Source of the DNA: JBQTHP01 sp052389755
GTDB lineage: Bacteria > Pseudomonadota > Gammaproteobacteria > Steroidobacterales > Steroidobacteraceae
Direction of reading: 5' to 3'
Length of the DNA: 5,618 bases
NCBI GenBank assembly: GCA_052389755.1
Contig: JBQTHP010000183.1
Location: 1 to 5,618, forward strand
The notes beneath the pieces are model-generated. The model did no database searches. It was not told the origin of the DNA and was given only the letters and a program-made list of their open reading frames with translations. Position numbers and translations under genes: made by a program. Positions 1 to 4,997 of this stretch are shown piece by piece. Every line of letters begins with the position of its first letter. Within the stretch, counting starts at the first letter, position 1.

Positions 1-1
1 C

Positions 2-163
2 TGGATACTCAAGAAAGCCCTGTATCGACGCCGTAACGAGATCGAGCGGCTGTTCCGCAGGCTCAAAGGCTTCCGCCGCGTCTTCAGTCGCTTCGACAAG
101 CTCGACCTGGTGTTCATCGCCTTCATCAACTTCGCGCTCATCATCGAAGCACTACGCCAGTAG
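2..163 (+). CDS. IS5-family transposase, C-terminal end (5' part outside window)
   Basis: The last 53 codons of a DDE transposase run in from the left edge and stop at TAG (161-163). The IS4/IS5 signature Y-(2)-R-(3)-E-(6)-K is exact: Tyr8, Arg11, Glu15 and Lys22 of the visible part, in YRRRNEIERLFRRLK. Glu15 (bases 44-46) would be the third catalytic acid of the DDE triad, which cuts and rejoins the element ends. The hydrophobic tail after it (FIAFINFALIIEAL) is typical of this group's C-terminus. The stop lies only about 12 bases from the presumed element end, as is usual for compact IS5 elements. Family assignment is firm. The subgroup, and whether the whole element is intact, cannot be judged because the 5' part is missing. 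Confidence 0.88.
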   Translation, partial: WILKKALYRRRNEIERLFRRLKGFRRVFSRFDKLDLVFIAFINFALIIEALRQ

Positions 164-175
164 TGTTAACACGCC
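163..175. repeat. Presumed right terminal inverted repeat of the IS5-family element
   Basis: Read from the minus strand the end is GGGCGTGTTAACAC, which resembles terminal repeats I know from IS5-family elements. It contains the perfect 10-bp palindrome GTGTTAACAC (163-172). The left end is outside the window, so the inverted-repeat relationship cannot be seen directly; the call rests on position after the transposase stop and on resemblance. Confidence 0.55.
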
Positions 176-179
176 CTAG
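176..179. other. CTAG, candidate IS5 target-site duplication
   Basis: CTAG directly follows the presumed IS end. Members of the IS5 family duplicate YTAR (often CTAG), TA or TNA, depending on subgroup. On the minus strand the same bases include the TAG stop of the aminotransferase gene. The matching copy at the left end of the element is not in the window. Confidence 0.4.
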
Positions 180-1204
180 ACGCGCGTCAGCCAGCCGAAT
201 CGATCGGGCGCCTCGCCCTGCTGAATCGCGACGAGCGCAGCGCGCAGCGCGCGCGTCACCGGACCGATATCGCCGGTTCCGGCCTTGTGCTCCTGACCGC
301 GATAGACGAGCGAGCCCACGCCAGCGAGCACGGCTGCCGTGCCCGATAGCGCGGCCTCGCCGCTGCGCACCCATTCGAGCATCTCGGCGACGTCGAACAC
401 ACGCTCCTCTACGCGATAACCTTGGCTGCGCGCGAGCGCGAGCAGCGAATCACGCGTCACGCCGTGCAGAAACGTGGTGTCCAGGCTGCGCGTGACCAGG
501 TGCTTGTCACGGAGCATCAGGAAGTTCGCGGCGCCCGTCTCTTGCACGCTGCCGCCCGGGCAGAACAGCACCTGGTCCACGCCGTACTGCTTGCGCGCCA
601 CGAGCGTCGGGCCCATTGCCGCGGCGTAGTTGCCGCCCGTCTTCACGATGCCGAGGTGAGTCGCGGTGCGGGCGTTCTGATCGTCGACGTAGATGCGCAG
701 CGGCTTCGCGCCGCCGGCGAAGTAGTCCCACACGGGACTTGCCAGCACGATCAGCGTCGCTTCCGCCGCAGGCAGCGATGCGGCGCCGATGTTGGGCGTG
801 GTGCCGAACAGGAGTGGTCGCATGTACAGCGCGCCCGGTGCTTCGGGAACGGCGCTGCGATTGCGATCGATCGTCGCGCGAATCATCTCGGCGGTCTGCG
901 CCTCATCCGGCTCGGGCAGGGCGAGCAGACGCGCACTCTGACGCAGGCGCGCGATGTGACGATCGACGCGGAACACGTTGATCGTGCCGTCGGCCCAGCG
1001 GTAGGCCTTGAAGCCTTCGAAGCAGGTGCTCGCGTAGTGCAGCACGTGTGCGCCGGGGTGCATCTCGATCGGTCCCGTCCGCCTGAGCTCGTGCGGGCCC
1101 CAGCGGTCGTCGCGAAACGTGGCGACCGCCATGTGCTCGGCGATCACGGTTCCGAACGCAGGCTTGGGGAGGCTTGCGACCATGGGACGACTCTCCGTGC
1201 GCAT
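176..1204 (-). CDS. ilvE: Branched-chain amino acid aminotransferase (class IV PLP enzyme)
   Basis: This 342-residue enzyme should transfer amino groups between leucine, isoleucine or valine and 2-oxoglutarate in the cytoplasm, using pyridoxal phosphate. The fold-type IV pattern is complete: HYASTCFEGFKAYR (56-69), FRVDRH with phosphate-binding Arg79 (78-83), Lys188 in VKTGGNYAAA (Schiff-base lysine, in the form seen in the longer eukaryote/actinobacterial-like BCATs), Glu222 in SVQETGAANF (cofactor nitrogen), LHGVTRDSLL (246-255) and the phosphate-loop SGTAAV (287-292). Length fits that BCAT type, longer than E. coli IlvE. Two starts are possible: ATG at 1204 has AGGAGG 11 bases upstream, while ATG at 1183 has GGAG at 9 bases and would drop seven residues. 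The gene ends in GWLTRV at a TAG lying at the IS boundary. It is divergent from an Lrp-like gene. A D-amino-acid or aminodeoxychorismate relative is unlikely given the KTGGNYA motif. Confidence 0.93.
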   Translation of the reverse strand: MRTESRPMVASLPKPAFGTVIAEHMAVATFRDDRWGPHELRRTGPIEMHPGAHVLHYASTCFEGFKAYRWADGTINVFRVDRHIARLRQSARLLALPEPDEAQTAEMIRATIDRNRSAVPEAPGALYMRPLLFGTTPNIGAASLPAAEATLIVLASPVWDYFAGGAKPLRIYVDDQNARTATHLGIVKTGGNYAAAMGPTLVARKQYGVDQVLFCPGGSVQETGAANFLMLRDKHLVTRSLDTTFLHGVTRDSLLALARSQGYRVEERVFDVAEMLEWVRSGEAALSGTAAVLAGVGSLVYRGQEHKAGTGDIGPVTRALRAALVAIQQGEAPDRFGWLTRV

Positions 1205-1299
1205 GGGATCTGAAACCTCCTGCAGCTTCCGTCAGAAGCCGCTGAATTCGCCACAAACTTGGGGTATTTTCGTGCTTTCAGCGAAACGAGGGCCGCTGA
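1205..1299. promoter_or_regulatory. Divergent control region between aminotransferase and Lrp-like gene
   Basis: This 95-bp gap must carry the start signals for both divergent genes. The heptamer CGCTGAA occurs three times: plus strand at 1240-1246 and 1294-1300, minus strand at 1277-1283. The two plus copies lie in a longer direct repeat GCCGCTGAA (1238-1246 and 1292-1300, 54 bp apart). Such spaced half-sites would suit an Lrp/AsnC octamer, but the sequence does not match a known consensus closely. A TATTTT (1265-1270) could be a -10 for the regulator, without a convincing -35. Confidence 0.5.
1216..1221 (-). promoter_or_regulatory. Shine-Dalgarno AGGAGG of the aminotransferase gene
   Basis: A perfect AGGAGG sits 11 bases before the ATG at 1204, a little far but strong, and supports the longer start. 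An imperfect dyad immediately upstream (1222-1242: GC-A-GCTTC, five-base loop, GAAGC-C-GC) would put a small hairpin just 5' of it in the mRNA. Confidence 0.6.
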
Positions 1300-1300
1300 A
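1277..1300 (+). promoter_or_regulatory. Inverted repeat TTCAGCG-N10-CGCTGAA enclosing the lrp-like gene's Shine-Dalgarno
   Basis: Seven-base perfect arms (1277-1283 and 1294-1300) flank a 10-base loop holding GAGGG (1288-1292), the ribosome site 7 bases before ATG. The right arm reaches the A of the start codon. It may be an operator for autoregulation or an mRNA hairpin; the sequence alone does not decide. Confidence 0.45.
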
Positions 1301-1791
1301 TGAAGAAAACCACGATCTCCCGGCTCGATACCACAGACCTGCGCATTCTTCAGCTCGTGCAGACCGAAGGGCGCATGCCGATCGCCGAGCTCGCGAAGAG
1401 TGTATCGCTCTCGCCTTCAGCCTGCGCTCGCCGGCTGCGGCTGCTCGAGGACGGGGGCGTGATCCGTGGCTACGGCGCACGCGTAGACCATGCGCTCGTC
1501 GGCCTGCCGATGGTGGCATTCGTGCTCGTGCGCCTGAGCCGCAAGAGCGAGGAAGTGCTGTCCGCGTTCGAGGCCGCGATCGGCAAAGCGCCCGAAGTGA
1601 TGGAAGCGTTCCTCATGACCGGTCGCGACGACTATCTGCTGCGGGTGATCGTGTCGGACCTGCAGGCGTACGAGCGCTTCGTCAAACAGCGGCTCACGCG
1701 CATTCCGGGCGTCTCCCAGGTGGAGACGAGTTTCATGCTGCGGCAGGTGACGGCCCGCTCTGCCCTGCCGATTCCGCCGCTTCAGCCCTGA
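1300..1791 (+). CDS. Lrp/AsnC-family transcriptional regulator
   Basis: A 163-residue protein of normal family length. An N-terminal winged helix-turn-helix spans about residues 8-58 (LDTTDLRILQLVQTEGRM, then LAKSVSLSPSACARRLRLLE as the recognition unit, then GVIRGYGARVD). The C-terminal RAM domain covers about 70-148, with the typical GRDDYLLRVIVSD (108-120) and PGVSQVETSFML (136-147) segments that form the effector-binding dimer interface. Lrp-family proteins assemble as dimers to octamers and often respond to amino acids. GAGGG lies 7 bases before the ATG. Divergent placement beside a branched-chain aminotransferase suggests that it controls that gene and itself in response to leucine, isoleucine or valine; this is inference from position. 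The family call is secure, and a specific name such as lrp or bkdR cannot be given. Confidence 0.93.
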   Translation: MKKTTISRLDTTDLRILQLVQTEGRMPIAELAKSVSLSPSACARRLRLLEDGGVIRGYGARVDHALVGLPMVAFVLVRLSRKSEEVLSAFEAAIGKAPEVMEAFLMTGRDDYLLRVIVSDLQAYERFVKQRLTRIPGVSQVETSFMLRQVTARSALPIPPLQP

Positions 1792-1843
1792 CCGGGCGAC
1801 TTCGAGTCCGTATCGTGGAGCGAATGAAAACGCCATCGGGCAT

Positions 1844-1860
1844 TCCGGGCCACTCCCGGA
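1844..1860. terminator. Weak hairpin between convergent genes, possible bidirectional terminator
   Basis: TCCGGG (1844-1849), loop CCACT, CCCGGA (1855-1860) form a six-base GC-rich stem about 50 bases after the Lrp-like stop. No T-run follows on either strand, so it is not a standard intrinsic terminator. Its place between convergent genes is the main support. Confidence 0.3.
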
Positions 1861-1873
1861 CCACTTGCGCCTG

Positions 1874-1969
1874 TCACCCCTTGCGGCGATCCACGACGCG
1901 TTTGGCTTTGCCCATCGACCGCTCGATGGCGCCCGGGTCTTTCACCTCCGCGCGCACGGCACCGCGCAT
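1874..1969 (-). CDS. Possible 31-residue basic small ORF downstream of the membrane protein
   Basis: After the membrane protein's stop, the same minus frame runs open to an ATG at 1969 and ends at TGA (1874-1876). The product is small and strongly basic: it begins MRGAVRAEVKDPG and ends GKAKRVVDRRKG. About 84% of its codons end in G or C, like real genes nearby. The ribosome site is poor, with only a distant GGGG run. It matches no family I recognise. It could be a real co-transcribed microprotein, the tail of a longer ancestral gene lost to a stop, or chance in high-GC DNA; the last is quite possible. Confidence 0.2.
   Translation of the reverse strand: MRGAVRAEVKDPGAIERSMGKAKRVVDRRKG
1912..1929. 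repeat. Perfect hairpin CCATCGA-CCGC-TCGATGG
   Basis: Seven-base perfect arms (1912-1918, 1923-1929) with a four-base loop lie downstream of the sigma/membrane-protein operon and inside the possible small ORF. No T-tract follows on either strand. It may act as an mRNA 3'-end stabiliser or a factor-assisted terminator, or be incidental. Confidence 0.3.
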
Positions 1970-1990
1970 CCGTCTGCGTGCGATCCCCGC

Positions 1991-2572
1991 TCATTCTGCT
2001 TTCAGGCCGTTCAACTCCCGGATCTGCAGTTCGAGGCGCGCGGCCGCACGCGAGAAAAGGAGCCACACGCTGCTCCAGAAGAAGACTGCTCCCACGATGA
2101 TCATGGCTACGATCCAGCGATCGACCTCAGGAGGGATGTCCGGCGTCTCCATCTGCGCCCGCAGCCCGATCTCCCAGATCAGCGCCGGCATGAAGGGCGC
2201 GATGTACCAGAGCCAGGCTCGCGATGCGACCGCGTGCTGGCGCTGCAGCTCGTGCCGGTGAAAATCGAGTGCACCTCGCGCCGCGAGCGCGCCCGGCAGG
2301 TCGCGCGCTGCGGCTCGCCGCCAGACCTGCCAGAGCACGAACAGGTGCGCCACGATCATGAGCACCATGGGTGCGGCGTACGCCGCGAGGCGTCCCGAGT
2401 GCAGCAGCCAGGCGCTGGCTGCGATGTTCGCGATGGAATAGACGTACAACACGACGTTGCGCAAGCGGATTCGCGATCGATAACTCGCCGCGTGCTTGCG
2501 GATGTCGGACAGCATGATCATGCCGGTATCCTCCGTAGCTTGGTTCTTCCAGACGGTCTTGATGTCGGTCAT
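1991..2572 (-). CDS. Four-helix membrane protein paired with the sigma factor, family unknown
   Basis: A 193-residue protein with a cytoplasmic-looking N-terminus (1-38; WKNQATEDTGMIM, then the basic stretch RKHAASYRSRIRLRN). Four hydrophobic segments follow, at about 40-58, 63-83, 119-137 and 153-173. A charged helical tail (175-190, SRAAARLELQIRELNG) could form a short coiled coil. The basic loop 84-118 should be cytoplasmic by the positive-inside rule, so both ends face the cytoplasm. Its ATG overlaps the sigma-factor stop as ATGA, so the two are translationally coupled. Products encoded just after ECF sigma genes are often membrane anti-sigma factors. Here no zinc-binding HxxxCxxC or other anti-sigma motif is visible, so that role is inferred from context only. 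I recall similar WxxQ-starting membrane proteins beside sigma genes in other bacteria, without known function. Confidence 0.85.
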   Translation of the reverse strand: MTDIKTVWKNQATEDTGMIMLSDIRKHAASYRSRIRLRNVVLYVYSIANIAASAWLLHSGRLAAYAAPMVLMIVAHLFVLWQVWRRAAARDLPGALAARGALDFHRHELQRQHAVASRAWLWYIAPFMPALIWEIGLRAQMETPDIPPEVDRWIVAMIIVGAVFFWSSVWLLFSRAAARLELQIRELNGLKAE

Positions 2573-3093
2573 CGCGGTTCGCCTTGCCTGAAGTCCCGCG
2601 CCAACAACGCCTTTGTGCGATGGATGCGAGTCGCCACGGCGCCCGGCGAGAGGCCTGTGATCTCGCCGATGGCGGTCGAATCGACGTCTTCGAGGTAAAG
2701 CAGCAACACCTGGTCATCGGGTGCTTTCAGCCGCCGGATGACCCGGTAGAGCCGTGCGAGTAGCTGCTGGTCGCCCGCTGCCTGTTCGACGTTCTCCCCG
2801 CCCTCCATCTCCACGAGGTCGTGCAGGCTGACGAGCTGCGCTCGCCGATGCCGCCGGCGCAGCCGGGTCGAGATCACGACGTTGTGCGCGACTCGATAGA
2901 CCCAGGTACGAAGCGAACATCGACCGTTGAATTTCTCGAGACTGCGCCACAACGCGAAATGAATGTCCTGCAGGAGATCGTGCTGCTGGTCCGCATTGGC
3001 TTCGTATGCGCGCGCGAAGCGCGCCAGCGCAGGCCCGAATTCGGCCGCTGCACGCAGATAGCGCTCATCGCGATCCTCGACTTCCGACCCCAT
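2569..3093 (-). CDS. RNA polymerase sigma factor, sigma-70 family, ECF type
   Basis: A 174-residue two-domain sigma factor that should direct RNA polymerase to a small set of promoters. Region 2 spans about 15-85, with DLLQDIHFALWRSLEKF (39-55, core binding and -10 contact) and SLRTWVYRVAHNV (60-72, DNA melting and recognition). An acidic linker (92-106) follows. Region 4 spans about 113-166, with the -35-reading helix-turn-helix AIGEITGLSPGAVATRIHR (141-159). Region 3 is absent, as in ECF sigmas. The ATG at 3093 was chosen because homology begins only after it. An upstream in-frame ATG at 3294 would add 67 residues of shadow-like sequence. No good Shine-Dalgarno precedes 3093: AGG touches the ATG, so initiation may be leaderless or coupled. 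The stop overlaps the next gene (ATGA). Little more than 40 bases separate it from a gene remnant upstream. Confidence 0.9.
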   Translation of the reverse strand: MGSEVEDRDERYLRAAAEFGPALARFARAYEANADQQHDLLQDIHFALWRSLEKFNGRCSLRTWVYRVAHNVVISTRLRRRHRRAQLVSLHDLVEMEGGENVEQAAGDQQLLARLYRVIRRLKAPDDQVLLLYLEDVDSTAIGEITGLSPGAVATRIHRTKALLARDFRQGEPR

Positions 3094-3136
3094 CCTGCAT
3101 GGTAGTCGCAGGTCGGAGGAGTTCCTTACAGCCTGA

Positions 3137-3367
3137 TCACTCTGTTGAAATGTATGGAGCGGTCCAGGACGCGGCGTTGTTGACGTTGCTGATCTGCGTG
3201 GCCTCGATGATGCTTCTGGCGACCTGATACCGGCCGCCGCCCAGATAGTCATAGGGCGTGCGCGCCGAATCGCTGAGCAGATGGGGCGTCTCACTCCAGT
3301 TCATGTCGACACTCCACCCGGTGATCGAGCTACGTTCCGCGCGCCCGTACGAGCCAAACTCGAGCAG
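3137..3367 (-). pseudogene. C-terminal remnant of an unrecognised gene, joined to a ligase-gene start
   Basis: One minus frame is open from the junction near 3370 to a TGA at 3137-3139 and encodes 76 residues that look like real protein. Residues of note are GSYGRAERSSITGWSVDMNW, then SDSARTPYDYLGGGRYQVAR, and the ending NAASWTAPYISTE. Codons strongly prefer C or G in third position, and the residue mix is balanced (I, N, Y, T, W), unlike the arginine/alanine-rich shadow frames nearby. An internal ATG (3304) lacks a clear ribosome site, so I read it as a gene tail with its 5' part deleted, not a 55-residue gene. I do not recognise the family. Confidence 0.5.
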
Positions 3368-3369
3368 CT

Positions 3370-3438
3370 CAGCCGCTCGAGCTGTAAGGCGCGAAGCTCG
3401 TCGCTCGACGCGCGCTCGATCGCTTCCAGACCACTCAT
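3370..3438 (-). pseudogene. 5' remnant of a phenylacetate-CoA-ligase-like gene
   Basis: The ATG (3438-3436) overlaps the stop of the DapA-like gene in ATGA. The first 23 codons, ending ...DELRALQLERL, match the N-terminus of PaaK-type acyl-CoA ligases (pattern L-x-IE-x-AS-x-DEL-x-ALQ-x2-RL, known from E. coli PaaK). In PaaK a conserved helix (KWTLKHAYENVP) follows; here the frame turns into SCSSLARTG and hits a stop at 3301-3303. The adenylation domain of some 400 residues is missing. Beyond 3370 a different frame carries the tail of another gene, so this is a deletion or rearrangement scar. Two CTCGAG hexamers (3359-3364 and 3376-3381) flank the junction. The intact ligase would have activated an aromatic or related acid with ATP and CoA. 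Confidence 0.6.
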
Positions 3439-4331
3439 GACCGTGTGGGTCGGGTCTTCAGCGCTTGCGTGAGCAGCGTCCTCAGCATCACGAGCTCCGC
3501 GCTTTCGAGCGCCAGGCGCGGCGCGCGCACGACGGGCGTTCCGCGCCCGACCGCGGCCTGCACCCACTTGATGTACTGCACGAACTTCGGAAGCGTGTCC
3601 AGCCGAAGCAGCGGGAGAAACCAGCGATAGAGCTCGTCCGTGCGCGCCTGATCGCCGCGCGCGGCCGCATCGAAAAGCGCGACCGACTCCTCAGGAAACG
3701 CATTCGCGAGTCCCGCGATCCAGCCTTGTGCGCCGGCGGCTACGCCTTCGACGATTGCATCGTCCAGCCCTACGAGAACCGTCAAGCGATCGCGCAGCAG
3801 CGCCTTGATCGCGGTGATGCGGCGCACGTCGCCGCTCGATTCCTTCACTGCTTGAAGATTCGAGTGCTCTGTCGCGAGCTCCGCGATCTCTCCGGGCAGG
3901 AAGTCCGTTCGGTACGCGGGCGGGTTGTTGTAGAGCATGCACGAGAGCGTCGTGGCCGTGATGATTGCGCTCACGTGCGCGTGCATTTCGCGCCAGTCGG
4001 TGCTGTACACGTAGGGCGGCAGCACCATGAGCCCTGCGCAGCCAGCTTCGGCGGCACCGCGCGCCAGGGCCACCGCTTCAGCCGTGCTGAGCGAGGCGAT
4101 GCCGAGAACGACGGGCTCGCGTTCGCCCACCGCCTTCACGCAGCTCTGGGCCACCGCGAGTTTCTCGTTGAAGCTCAGCGTCGCCGCCTCGCCGAGCGAG
4201 CCGCAGCAGACGATCCCTCGGCAGCCGCTGTCGATCATCCAGCGGCAATGCTGCGCGAGCGCCGCGTGATCGATCGCGCCGTCGGCCTTCAGGTTCGTGG
4301 TGATCGCGGGGATGACGCCGGTCCAGTTCAT
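3435..4331 (-). CDS. DapA/N-acetylneuraminate-lyase superfamily lyase or aldolase
   Basis: A 298-residue TIM-barrel Schiff-base enzyme of full family length. Visible landmarks are GSLGEAATLS (44-53, substrate carboxylate loop), PPYVYS with Tyr107, Tyr134 in CMLYNNPPAYRTDF, the Schiff-base Lys163 in AVKESSGD, GLDD (188-191) and GAQGWIAGLANAFP (200-213). True dihydrodipicolinate synthase has GTTGE and YNVPSRTG around the aldehyde-binding Arg; here Ser-Leu replaces Thr-Thr and the Arg (141) lies two residues further on. Lysine biosynthesis is therefore unlikely, and a catabolic role (2-keto-acid aldolase, or the pyrroline-hydroxycarboxylate deaminase of hydroxyproline breakdown) fits better; the substrate is unknown. 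GAGG lies 5 bases before ATG. The gene is 36 bp after a response regulator and overlaps a broken PaaK-like start by ATGA, implying a former catabolic operon. Confidence 0.88.
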   Translation of the reverse strand: MNWTGVIPAITTNLKADGAIDHAALAQHCRWMIDSGCRGIVCCGSLGEAATLSFNEKLAVAQSCVKAVGEREPVVLGIASLSTAEAVALARGAAEAGCAGLMVLPPYVYSTDWREMHAHVSAIITATTLSCMLYNNPPAYRTDFLPGEIAELATEHSNLQAVKESSGDVRRITAIKALLRDRLTVLVGLDDAIVEGVAAGAQGWIAGLANAFPEESVALFDAAARGDQARTDELYRWFLPLLRLDTLPKFVQYIKWVQAAVGRGTPVVRAPRLALESAELVMLRTLLTQALKTRPTRS

Positions 4332-4367
4332 GTGTGCCTCGCGCCCACAATGGTACGATGTCCGTCC

Positions 4368-4997
4368 TCAGGCCGGCGGAACCAGACCGAGCCGCATCGC
4401 AATCCGGTAGAGCTGTGCCGCCGTGCCCGCACCGAGCTTCTGTTTGATCGCAGACTGATGGTTCGCGACGGTCTTTGGATGCACGCCGAGCTGTTGCGCA
4501 ATTTCGCCCACGGAGCTTCCTTGCACGAGGAGCTTGAGAACCTCGAATTCCCTGCCTGAGAGCGATTGCTGTGGATGGGGGGCGAGCGCGAGCGCGTGCA
4601 CTATATCGGGGCTGAGGTAACGCTGACCGGAGGCAACGGTATCGACCGCCTCGACCAGCAGTCGCGGCGCGCTCGCTTTCGTCAGATAGCCCGCGGCGCC
4701 TGCATCGAGTGCCCGGCGCACGAAGATGGCGTCCTCGTACATGCTGAATATGAGCACGCGGGCGTCGGGCCGGTGCACGAGGATGCGGCGCATGCCTTCG
4801 ATACCGCTGACACCGGGCAAGCCGATGTCCATGACGATCACATCCGGTGCGAGTCCCGACAACTGTTGGTGAGCGTGCGCGGCATCGGCGGCCTCGCCCA
4901 CCACGGTGATTCTGCCGCTGTCCTCCAACAGACGCCGATAGCCTTCGCGTACCACCGCGTGGTCGTCCACCAGCAGAACCGTCAACCGCCGGCTCAT
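4368..4997 (-). CDS. NarL/FixJ-type response regulator (REC + LuxR HTH)
   Basis: Counted from ATG at 4997, the protein has 209 residues. The receiver domain (about 5-120) holds the acidic pair Asp11-Asp12 in LLVDDHAVVREG, the phospho-acceptor Asp57 in VIVMDIGLPG, the switch Ser85 in FSMYED and Lys107 in GYLTKAS. The C-terminal LuxR-type helix-turn-helix (about 146-204) has LSGREFEVLKLLVQGSSVGEI and the recognition helix region HPKTVANHQSAIKQKLG. The ATG shares one base with the kinase stop (TGATG), showing translational coupling; a TTG three bases earlier is a less likely start. No Shine-Dalgarno is evident, consistent with coupling. It should be phosphorylated by the kinase encoded just upstream and bind DNA as a dimer. 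The lyase gene 36 bp downstream is a natural candidate target or operon member. Confidence 0.95.
   Translation of the reverse strand: MSRRLTVLLVDDHAVVREGYRRLLEDSGRITVVGEAADAAHAHQQLSGLAPDVIVMDIGLPGVSGIEGMRRILVHRPDARVLIFSMYEDAIFVRRALDAGAAGYLTKASAPRLLVEAVDTVASGQRYLSPDIVHALALAPHPQQSLSGREFEVLKLLVQGSSVGEIAQQLGVHPKTVANHQSAIKQKLGAGTAAQLYRIAMRLGLVPPA

Noticed and set aside
422..1213. Long plus-strand ORF (263 residues) opposite the aminotransferase gene
   Set aside because: It is the antisense shadow of a clearly identified gene in GC-rich DNA; its composition is Arg/Ala/His-rich with no domain pattern.
1844..1929. The two hairpins as strong intrinsic terminators
   Set aside because: Neither is followed by a T-run on either strand; kept only as low-confidence structures.
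1119..2261. Plus-strand ORF of 380 residues overlapping the Lrp-like gene in another frame
   Set aside because: It crosses the start of the aminotransferase, the whole regulator and the tail of the membrane protein; no coherent domain is seen.
3094..3294. 67-residue N-terminal extension of the sigma factor from an ATG at 3294
   Set aside because: The extension is arginine/serine/proline-rich, lacks sigma homology, and overlaps the better-supported gene remnant in another frame.
3465..4559. Plus-strand ORF of 364 residues opposite the lyase and regulator genes
   Set aside because: It spans two well-supported minus-strand genes and the gap between them, and its translation is low-complexity Arg/Ala/His-rich, typical of a shadow frame.
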